DNA from: CG03 sp034660675
GTDB lineage: Bacteria; CG03
Assembly (NCBI GenBank): GCA_034660675.1
Contig: JAYEJT010000098.1
Span: 1 to 12,291 of the forward strand
Length of the DNA: 12,291 nucleotides
Direction of reading: 5' to 3'
In this document: positions 6,290-12,291 of the stretch, one piece after another
Numbering within the stretch: position 1 is the first letter of the stretch
Layout: each line of letters begins with the position of its first letter
Position numbers and translations under genes: made by a program
Notes under the pieces: generated by a model
Databases searched by the model: none
Told to the model about the DNA's origin: nothing
Seen by the model: only the letters and a program-made list of their open reading frames with translations

Positions 6290-7195
6290 CTATTTAAATA
6301 CAGAGCAGTACTCCGAATATTTTTCCTTCACGGAAAGCTTTTTAAATATGGGATAGGCCTCGTCTTTTCTGCCGAGTTCAAAAAGAACAAGCGCGCTGAA
6401 AAAATCAGCTTCATCAGAAAAAGAAGACGGGGCCTCGGAAAAGAAATTCAGAGCCTTGATCAAATCCCCTTTCTGGTAGCGGGCCAGCCCCATATAAAAA
6501 TTTGCCCGGGCATATTTGGCTCTTATCTTTTCAAGCTCCTCAATGGCTTCATCAGGATTGCCGTCTCTCATCCAGTTCATCGCCAGCTTTACAGCAAAGT
6601 CGTCTTCTTTTAAAACAGCGGCGCAGCCGGAAAGAGCGTTACGCGCGGAGGGATAATTACCGAGAGACTCATACGATTCATAAAGCATCATCAACGCCTT
6701 TTTGTCTCCGGGATAAATCTTAAGATACTTGCCCAGATATTCCGAAGCCAGGCGCATATTGCCCTTACGGTAATATGCCTCTCCCATACCGCTCAACAGC
6801 GACGGAGGTGATGCCCCCATTTTCTCAACGGATATAAATTCGGCAAGAGATTCGTCAATGAGCCCTTCTTTAAGCAAAAGCCCCCCCAGCCGAAGGCCTA
6901 TAAAAGGATCAGCGGCACCCGCGCCGGCTTCTCTAAACGTTTTTATGGCATTCAAACTGTCTTCCCGCTTTTCATAAAGATCCGCCAGTGCCGTGAGAAT
7001 TTCGCGTTTTGCGGCAGGCTTCAAATCAGGATCAAGAGAAGCGTTTTTCAGCACCTTCACAGCTTCGTCAGAGTTGCCTGCTGACTCCAGAGACGAAGCT
7101 ATTTTCAGCGGTGACGGACGGAACATTCGCACCCCCGCGCAGGAAACCGCAAACGCCGCCGACAACAGCGCTGTGAAGATATACGCTTTTCTCAC
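6290..7195 (-). CDS. TPR-repeat lipoprotein
   Basis: This 301-residue protein begins with MRKAYIFTALLSAAFAVSC, a typical signal with a lipobox-like AVSC ending at C19, so it is probably lipid-anchored in the envelope. The rest is almost wholly helical with successive tetratricopeptide-like repeats, for example SAGNSDEAVKVLKNAS, EKREDSLNAIKTFREAG, RKGNMRLASEYLGKYLKIYP, SLGNYPSARNALSG, RDGNPDEAIEELEKIRAKY and QKGDLIKALNFFSEA. TPR domains hold proteins together; no enzyme motif is seen. The start is GTG, overlapping the patatin stop as GTGA, with GGAGAGG just upstream. Its place between a secreted phospholipase and a transporter suggests an envelope assembly role. The specific partner is unknown. 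Confidence 0.85.
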   Translation of the reverse strand: MRKAYIFTALLSAAFAVSCAGVRMFRPSPLKIASSLESAGNSDEAVKVLKNASLDPDLKPAAKREILTALADLYEKREDSLNAIKTFREAGAGAADPFIGLRLGGLLLKEGLIDESLAEFISVEKMGASPPSLLSGMGEAYYRKGNMRLASEYLGKYLKIYPGDKKALMMLYESYESLGNYPSARNALSGCAAVLKEDDFAVKLAMNWMRDGNPDEAIEELEKIRAKYARANFYMGLARYQKGDLIKALNFFSEAPSSFSDEADFFSALVLFELGRKDEAYPIFKKLSVKEKYSEYCSVFK

Positions 7196-8118
7196 CGGTT
7201 CCTCTCCTCTTTGAGTTTTTCAATTGTCTTTTGCAAAAACATTTTTTCTATCTCATCCACTTTTTTGCGGCATGCATCATAACCGGCAGCCGACGAATAA
7301 GCAAATTTATCCAGATCCAGCGGCGAAACGTCTTTCAGATCCGGCTCTATTACCACATCCGCCCTTTTTAACTGCTGCCTGGAGAGCACCGTACCTGAAA
7401 CAGATATAACCTGAGTAAGAACAGCAAGTATGTTTCTGGAATCCTCCAGCATGCGGGAACCTCCCGTCCACGAGGCCACAATTATGTCCATCCCTTCGTC
7501 AAGCGCAATATCCGTAGGGACATTATCCACCACCCCGCCGTCAACAAGGACACGGTGTCTGTATTCAACCGGCTCAAAAATACCCGGGATGCAGGAGGAG
7601 GCCCGCACCGCCGGTATCAACTCGCCGTCTCTAAAAACAATTTTCTCTCCTGTCCTGATGTCACATGCCACACAAACAAATGGTATACGAAGATCGCTGA
7701 ATCGTTTTTTTCCTAAATGGGCAAACAGCAGCTCCCCCATCTTTTCACTCGATATAACACTCGTCAAATTAAGTATCCGGGAAGGCGTCACCTTGAATTC
7801 AATGAGCTCGTTCCAGTTCAGGCCGGATACAATCCTGCCAATCTCCGCACCGTCCAGTCCGGAAGCGTAGAGCACTCCCACGAGCGCGCCGACAGAGGTA
7901 CCGACAACAAGATCCAACGGAAGTTTCTTCTCCTGCCAGCATTTTATAACCCCCACATGAGCGAGACCGCGCGCGGCGCCTCCCGAAAGAACGATACCCA
8001 CCTTCGCGCGATTTTTCTTCCACCGGCTTGACGAAAGAATTTTTAGATGATCTTCCGTGTCAAAAGCATGAAGCCAGCCGGATAAAAAAACAATTATAAG
8101 GAAAATCCTGTATGCCAT
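7192..8118 (-). CDS. Patatin-like phospholipase, exported
   Basis: This 308-residue protein has an N-terminal hydrophobic signal (MAYRIFLIIVFLSGWLHAF), so it is probably exported to the periplasm or outer membrane. The patatin catalytic elements are complete: the oxyanion loop GGAARG (46-51), the nucleophile elbow GTSVG with S75 (73-77), and the catalytic Asp in VDGG (D193). The segment ASSCIPGIFEPV (173-184) is also typical. The family comprises Ser-Asp dyad lipid acyl hydrolases. The size fits the bacterial RssA-like group. It lacks the large C-terminal beta-barrel of PlpD-type self-secreted patatins. ATG overlaps the upstream gene's stop by one base (TGATG), and its own stop overlaps the TPR gene, so the genes are probably translationally coupled. 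The lipid substrate cannot be told. Confidence 0.93.
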   Translation of the reverse strand: MAYRIFLIIVFLSGWLHAFDTEDHLKILSSSRWKKNRAKVGIVLSGGAARGLAHVGVIKCWQEKKLPLDLVVGTSVGALVGVLYASGLDGAEIGRIVSGLNWNELIEFKVTPSRILNLTSVISSEKMGELLFAHLGKKRFSDLRIPFVCVACDIRTGEKIVFRDGELIPAVRASSCIPGIFEPVEYRHRVLVDGGVVDNVPTDIALDEGMDIIVASWTGGSRMLEDSRNILAVLTQVISVSGTVLSRQQLKRADVVIEPDLKDVSPLDLDKFAYSSAAGYDACRKKVDEIEKMFLQKTIEKLKEERNR

Positions 8119-9353
8119 CAGTATTTGGACAGCGATAATCCCGCGGCGTACTCAAGGTAAGCCGCGGAAATATAAAAATCCGTCTCCGCGTCAAGATGAT
8201 TCTCCGCTATACGGAACCACGCCGATATATCGGCGGCCCGAACTTTCTGCGGCATCCGGAAACCGCTCTTTTCCGCTTCCGCTTCCTTAAGATATTCCGC
8301 GGCCAGAGCATATTTACGGCAGGACTTCTCAACCTCCCGTTTTATATTTTCTTCTTCCCGCGCGATATTAACTTTGGTCTTACGAAGCAGCGCTTTCTTT
8401 TCCGAAAAGCGCAACCAGCGGGCGCCCCCGTCGTAAAGCGGCAATGTCATACTTATTCCCACCTGAAAATTTCTTTCCCACTCGTCTCCTATGGCATGAA
8501 GGTAGTCATACGTGGAAAAAAGATCAACATTGGGAAATTTAAATGATTTCTCCAGCCCCAGCGAAAGAAAATCCACAGCGCCCCGCTCTCTGAGACTTTT
8601 AAATTCCGGACGGTTCTGTCTGGCCAAAAGAATAAATTTTGTCTCCCCGCCCGCCGCGAGGCTCTCATCACTATGAACCCCGCCTTTTATATCCTCCGCT
8701 TTAATAAATTCGGAAGAGATCAAAGCGTTGAGCGCATAAACCTCTTCCATCAGCAGAACCCTGAATCCGGCTTTCTTCCGGAGCAGATCGGAATAAACGC
8801 TTTTCCCCGAAACCCCGGAGATTTTTTTACTCTGCCTCAACGCGTTTTCAGCGGCAACTATTTTTTTCTTCAGGTAAATCACATTGATAAATTTTTCTTT
8901 TACCGCGTACAGCAGCCGGTTTTTAGAGGCTGCCAGCGCATTTTCGGAATCAAGAAGTTTCTGGGACGCCTGCTTTTTCAGCGCCGAAATCGCGCCGCCG
9001 GTGTAAAGCGGCTGGGTCAGCGTCGCTCTTGTCCCATAAAAATTATCCGAAGCATTCTGCAAATTAAACGCGCCTATGGACGAAGAGAAAACCGACGGAT
9101 AATCCAGGCTGTAATAATCGTAATACGCCCCCAGAGAAAGTTTCGGCCTGAAAAGGGCGCTCACCTGATTTGATTTCAACTTTGCGATTTTAATATCTTC
9201 TCTGGCTAAAAGAAGTGAGGCGTTATTCATCACAGCCGTTTTCAGACAATAATCCAGATCTGCGGCTGAAAGAGAGGCCTCGCAGACACAAAGCGAAAAC
9301 GCCGCAACCGCCACAGTCACCGCCAAAAGCTTTTGGGGAATACTATAATTCAT
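8118..9353 (-). CDS. TolC-family outer-membrane efflux protein
   Basis: This 411-residue protein has a signal sequence (hydrophobic 9-22, likely cut near residue 30; C22 and C24 leave lipid attachment possible). It then shows the two-fold repeat of outer-membrane efflux proteins: LDYCLKTAVMNNASLLLAREDIKIAK at the start of the first half, TLTQPLYTGG (111-120), and the mirrored SMTLPLYDGG (301-310), with long helical segments between. TolC-like proteins form trimeric channels across the outer membrane, fed by an inner-membrane pump through an adaptor. The protein is somewhat short for the family; the helices after each beta segment look trimmed. No adaptor or RND pump gene is in the window, so the partner is unknown; the MFS gene downstream is one candidate. 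ATG has AAGGGG about nine bases upstream and overlaps the preceding small gene by 11 bases. Confidence 0.9.
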   Translation of the reverse strand: MNYSIPQKLLAVTVAVAAFSLCVCEASLSAADLDYCLKTAVMNNASLLLAREDIKIAKLKSNQVSALFRPKLSLGAYYDYYSLDYPSVFSSSIGAFNLQNASDNFYGTRATLTQPLYTGGAISALKKQASQKLLDSENALAASKNRLLYAVKEKFINVIYLKKKIVAAENALRQSKKISGVSGKSVYSDLLRKKAGFRVLLMEEVYALNALISSEFIKAEDIKGGVHSDESLAAGGETKFILLARQNRPEFKSLRERGAVDFLSLGLEKSFKFPNVDLFSTYDYLHAIGDEWERNFQVGISMTLPLYDGGARWLRFSEKKALLRKTKVNIAREEENIKREVEKSCRKYALAAEYLKEAEAEKSGFRMPQKVRAADISAWFRIAENHLDAETDFYISAAYLEYAAGLSLSKY

Positions 9354-9618
9354 TTTTTGCTGCCCCTTCCTTGGAACCGCCCCACAATATACCCGTTAAA
9401 ATCATCACCCACGAAAAAATAAACATAAACGGCGCCGCATGAGCGGCAAAATTATCTCCGGCCGGATTGGCCAGCCTCAAAACAAAAAAAGCCGCCGCAA
9501 AAAGAACAAGCCCCCCCGATAGAAGTTTCACATTCCCGACACTTTCCCCGCGACTCCGCAGGCCCTTCGCCTTTGACTGCGGCGCACGGGGCAAAACCTT
9601 ATTCCTCCGCCGCTTCAT
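9343..9618 (-). CDS. Small two-helix membrane protein, unknown function
   Basis: I do not recognise this 91-residue protein. It has a strongly basic N-terminus (MKRRRNKVLPRAPQSKAK), then two hydrophobic segments (about 32-50, KLLSGGLVLFAAAFFVLRL, and 63-79, PFMFIFSWVMILTGILW) and a short polar tail, suggesting a hairpin in the inner membrane with both ends in the cytoplasm. ATG at 9618 lies 20 bases inside argH with GAGG upstream. A TTG at 9594 just after the argH stop has a better site (GGAGG) and is an alternative start. The end overlaps the TolC-like gene by 11 bases. The packing between argH and the outer-membrane protein, plus the clear helices, argues that it is real. Confidence 0.7.
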   Translation of the reverse strand: MKRRRNKVLPRAPQSKAKGLRSRGESVGNVKLLSGGLVLFAAAFFVLRLANPAGDNFAAHAAPFMFIFSWVMILTGILWGGSKEGAAKNEL

Positions 9619-10975
9619 AAGCCCGCCTCAGTTGCTGTTCAAACATCAACGGCGACGGCGACGAAGATGTCGCCAACTGTTTCAGCACGCCTGCCGGTTC
9701 CAACAGCGGAATAACAGACGCTTCAAAAAATTCGGAATAAACTTTCATGTCCTCTATTTTTATATCACTCATTTTTCTGGAAAGAAGCTCATTGTCCGAA
9801 ACTATTTTGCCTATGATCTCATGAGCTTTTCTGAACGGAACATCCTTCGTTACCAGAAATTCGGCTAAAGCCTGGGCGCAAACCGTGCCCTTCTCAACAG
9901 ATTTGAGCATAGCCGGCGTGTCAAATTCCAGCGCGGAAAAAACCGAAGGGAAAAGTTTAAGTATACCCTCTATTTCATCCACCGTGTCAAAAAGGGATAT
10001 CTTATCCTCTTGAAGATCCCTGTTATAACCGGACGGCAGCCCCTTCAGCAGATTAATAAGCGCGGCAAGATTACCCGATACGCGCCCGGTCTTTCCCCGC
10101 ACAAGTTCAAAAAAATCAGGATTTTTTTTCTGCGGCATCAGAGATGAACCCGTGGCATATTCATCCGGCAGCTTGAGATACGAAAAATATTCTGTGGAAA
10201 AAAGAATCATGTCTTCGCAGATACCGGAAAAATGCAGTTGCATGTTGCACGCGGCTTCAAGAAAAAGAAGCATGAAGTCCCTGTTGGACGTACCGTCCAG
10301 AGAATTTTCAAAAATCCTTGAAAACCCCAACTCCGTCATAAGAAAATCCGTGTCAACGGCAAGAGTCGTGCCTCCGGCGGCGCCTCCTCCCAAGGGCATA
10401 ACGTTTGTCTCTTCAAGCGCGTATTTGAAAAATTTTTTGTCGCGGTTCAGCTTCCAGAAATAAGACAATATCAGATGTCCCAGCGTCACGGGAACAGCTT
10501 GCTGCATGTGCGTAAAAGCCGGCATAACAGCCCCCGAATACCGGGTGGCCGCCTCAAGCAGGCTCCTCTGAACACCTTTTATCTGGCCGAGAATATACTC
10601 CGTGTGCTCTCTCATATAAAGACGCACATCCGCCGATATCAATTCATTGCGGGAACGTCCCGCGGGAAGCTTTTTAGCTACAGAGCCGGCGTATGTAAAA
10701 AGCCTATCCTCAATCAGACTGTGTATGTCCTCGTGACTGGCGGCGTCGGCTTTCAGCCTGCCCTTTTCAAGGTCATGCTCCGTGTCGTTAAGAGCCGAAA
10801 GTATTTTTTTCAATTCATCAGCCGTAAAAATCTCTATACTCTCGAGCATTTTGGCCCATGCCCTGTTGACCTCAATATCATATTTAGCCAGCCGGAAATC
10901 AAAAGATATGGAACTTTCAAAAGAGAGAAAATCCCTGGGCTGCTCTTCCTTGAAACGTCCTCCCCAAAGTTTCAT
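9599..10975 (-). CDS. argH: Argininosuccinate lyase
   Basis: ArgH splits argininosuccinate into arginine and fumarate, the final step of arginine synthesis, in the cytoplasm. The 458-residue protein has the expected length and landmarks: MKLWGGRF at the start, EDIHSLIEDRL (82-92), GRSRNE (106-111), the catalytic THMQQA (155-160, H156), and the fumarase-superfamily signature GSSLMPQKKNPD (276-287) with its catalytic serine. Small departures exist: GRSRNEL instead of the common GRSRNDQ, and MPLGGGAAGGT where the family usually has PLGSGALAGT. Neither touches the main catalytic residues. The ATG has GAGGGG just upstream. It is separated from argG by an unusual repeat-bearing spacer, yet lies on the same strand and probably in the same transcript. 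Confidence 0.96.
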   Translation of the reverse strand: MKLWGGRFKEEQPRDFLSFESSISFDFRLAKYDIEVNRAWAKMLESIEIFTADELKKILSALNDTEHDLEKGRLKADAASHEDIHSLIEDRLFTYAGSVAKKLPAGRSRNELISADVRLYMREHTEYILGQIKGVQRSLLEAATRYSGAVMPAFTHMQQAVPVTLGHLILSYFWKLNRDKKFFKYALEETNVMPLGGGAAGGTTLAVDTDFLMTELGFSRIFENSLDGTSNRDFMLLFLEAACNMQLHFSGICEDMILFSTEYFSYLKLPDEYATGSSLMPQKKNPDFFELVRGKTGRVSGNLAALINLLKGLPSGYNRDLQEDKISLFDTVDEIEGILKLFPSVFSALEFDTPAMLKSVEKGTVCAQALAEFLVTKDVPFRKAHEIIGKIVSDNELLSRKMSDIKIEDMKVYSEFFEASVIPLLEPAGVLKQLATSSSPSPLMFEQQLRRAYEAAEE

Positions 10976-11181
10976 GAATACCCCTCGAACAAAAAGTAAT
11001 ATAAATCAATTGCGGCAGACGGTATCCGAAGCGGCCCTATGAGTGAGGGGTTTGGCCTGGTTCCCGAAACGACAATGCCTGAGGCCAAGCATAATTGCAG
11101 GCAAAGCCTGAATAAGGAGCGAACCTCACACGTGAGCGTCCGTCTGCGGATACCTCTGACGCGATTAATTAGAACACTCAT
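10972..11181 (-). CDS. Doubtful 69-codon ORF bridging argG and argH
   Basis: An open frame of 69 codons starts at an ATG overlapping the argG stop (TAATG) and ends in a TGA overlapping the argH start (ATGA). This exact fit would allow translational coupling across the spacer. The product (MSVLINRVRGIRRRTLTCEV at the start, rich in Arg and Leu) matches no family I know, and most of it is encoded by an inverted-repeat element. I regard it more as ribosome traffic through a repeat than as a functional protein. Confidence 0.2.
   Translation of the reverse strand: MSVLINRVRGIRRRTLTCEVRSLFRLCLQLCLASGIVVSGTRPNPSLIGPLRIPSAAIDLYYFLFEGYS
11005..11170. repeat. Structured repeat element between argG and argH
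   Basis: The ~200-base gap holds nested inverted repeats: GCAGACGG (11015-11022) with CCGTCTGC (11140-11147), GTGAGG (11043-11048) with CCTCAC (11124-11129), TTGGCCT (11052-11058) with AGGCCAA (11082-11088), plus a small hairpin CAGGC-AAA-GCCTG (11098-11110). GGTATCCG (11021-11028) also recurs inverted as CGGATACC (11147-11154). The ends are imperfectly inverted and AT-rich (AATCAATTGCG and CGCGATTAATT). Sequence from both ends recurs at 5108-5153. This looks like a small non-coding mobile repeat or a structured RNA in the arg transcript; no T-run follows that would make it a clear terminator. Confidence 0.6.
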
Positions 11182-12291
11182 TAGCTTCGTTTTGCTATGT
11201 CCAGACTGGAAAGTTTGATAAAACCCTCTGCGAGCGTTCTGTCAAACTTGTCGCCCTTCGCGTATGTAGCCATAGATTTACTGTAAATGGAATTGGGCGA
11301 TGTTCTGGATATTATCTCAACGGAATAGGGGCGCAGAATCATCGTAACCGTGCCCGTCACCTTTTTCTGCGTCTCTTCCACAAAAGCGCTCAGCGCCTCG
11401 CGCAGCGGCGAAAACCAGCGGCCGTTATAAACGAGCAGTGAAAAATCTTTCGCCAGCTTTTCCTTGTAGTGAAGTGTTTCCCTGTCAAGCACCATGCGTT
11501 CAAGATCAAAATGAGCGGTGCTCAGAATCTTCGCGGCCGGAGACTCATACACCTCACGGGATTTTATACCCACTATGCGGCTTTCTATCATATCCACTCT
11601 GCCTATTTTGTAAGCGGATCCGATTGCGTTGAGTTTTTCAACAATGGCTACGGGTGAAAGCACCCGGCCGTTGATCGCCGAGGGCACGCCTTGTTTGAAA
11701 GACAACTTTATCCGGCTCTCCTTCTTTTTCAGTTTTCCGCCTGTCCACTGCCATGCGTCGGCAGGCGGAGGAAGAGACGGATCTTCAAGCCTGCCGCACT
11801 CTATCGCCACACCCCAGATGTTTTCATCAAGAGAGTATTTTTTGCTTCCGGCGGAAACAGGAATATTGTTTTTCCTCGCGTAAGCAACCTCTTCAGCGCG
11901 CGTTCTGAATTCCCAAAAACGCAGAGGCGCCAAAATCTCCACATTTTTTATGAGCGAATACAGACCCGTTTCAAAACGCACCTGATCGTTACCTTTGCCC
12001 GTGCAGCCGTGCGCCACGGTTTTAATCCCGTATTTTTTGGCCGCGGCGGCGAGACGTTTGGCTATGAGAGGCCGGCCTATGGCAGTCGCCATAAAATATT
12101 CACCGTCATAAACAGCGTCCGCTTTGAGCGACGGAAAAACATAATTTTTCATAAACTCATCGCGCAGATCCTCCACAATGACTTTTTTCGCGCCGGTGGC
12201 TAAACCCTTGCGTATTATTTTTTTCTTTTCTGCTGCGCTCATTCCCGAAAGGTCGGCGCAGTAAGCGTAAAGCTCGGCATTGTACTCTTTC
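11181..12291 (-). CDS. argG: Argininosuccinate synthase, partial (N-terminus beyond window)
   Basis: ArgG joins citrulline and aspartate with ATP to make argininosuccinate. The reading frame is open to the window edge: 16 codons lie before the internal ATG at 12242 (KEYNAELYAYCADLSG), matching the family's segment just after the N-terminal ATP-binding loop, which itself lies outside. Visible landmarks are VIVEDLRDEF, ATAIGRPLIAKR, AHGCTGKGNDQVRFE (substrate- and ATP-contacting), YSLDENIWGVAIECGRLEDP, SPLREALSAFVEE and a normal C-terminus ending SSLDIAKRS. About 370 residues are present out of the usual ~400. It precedes argH, the next step in the pathway. Confidence 0.96.
   Translation of the reverse strand, partial: KEYNAELYAYCADLSGMSAAEKKKIIRKGLATGAKKVIVEDLRDEFMKNYVFPSLKADAVYDGEYFMATAIGRPLIAKRLAAAAKKYGIKTVAHGCTGKGNDQVRFETGLYSLIKNVEILAPLRFWEFRTRAEEVAYARKNNIPVSAGSKKYSLDENIWGVAIECGRLEDPSLPPPADAWQWTGGKLKKKESRIKLSFKQGVPSAINGRVLSPVAIVEKLNAIGSAYKIGRVDMIESRIVGIKSREVYESPAAKILSTAHFDLERMVLDRETLHYKEKLAKDFSLLVYNGRWFSPLREALSAFVEETQKKVTGTVTMILRPYSVEIISRTSPNSIYSKSMATYAKGDKFDRTLAEGFIKLSSLDIAKRS

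Noticed and set aside
531..11100. Exact 12-base match ctgcaattatgc at 531-542 with its reverse complement at 11089-11100
   Set aside because: Several 12-base matches are expected by chance in a window this size; the flanks align only weakly, so I do not claim that the left spacer belongs to the same repeat family.
1..12291. CRISPR arrays, tRNA or rRNA genes, transposases
   Set aside because: I saw no regularly spaced repeats, cloverleaf-like segments or transposase motifs on either strand.

Overview
The window looks like chromosomal DNA from a Gram-negative bacterium. It carries a TolC-type outer-membrane protein, a TPR protein with a lipoprotein signal, and core arginine and riboflavin genes. 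Base composition is moderate over most of the window and clearly AT-richer in the first ~500 bases. I cannot name the lineage; an uncultured Gram-negative phylum is plausible. Every supported gene lies on the minus strand, so transcription runs from high to low coordinates, and junctions are mostly overlapping or nearly so.

Right block (12291 to 5125): argG (5' end beyond the window), a ~200-base repeat-bearing spacer, argH, a small two-helix membrane protein, a TolC-family outer-membrane protein, a secreted or periplasmic patatin-like phospholipase, a TPR lipoprotein and an MFS transporter. The genes after argH overlap by 1 to 20 bases, so the block reads as one transcription unit joining the last two steps of arginine synthesis to an envelope module.

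Middle block (5124 to 1904): a promoter candidate, an FMN riboswitch with a recognisable expression platform, then ribD, ribE and ribBA, all overlapping. These encode every dedicated riboflavin step except lumazine synthase (ribH), which is not here. The switch offers two exclusive folds: a terminator hairpin that contains the ribD Shine-Dalgarno sequence, and a 7-bp antiterminator using the 5' side of the aptamer.

Left block (1907 to 1): where ribH is often found there is instead a gene for an AlbA_2/Schlafen-type plus GHKL-ATPase plus winged-helix protein, starting by a 4-base overlap with ribBA. After a 108-base spacer with an inverted repeat and a possible promoter comes a partial gene cut by the window edge. 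It encodes an iron-sulfur uracil-DNA-glycosylase-like protein. This end looks like accessory DNA attached to a housekeeping operon.

Two intergenic sites (5108-5153 and 11005-11170) share terminal sequence motifs and look like copies or remnants of a small repeat element.
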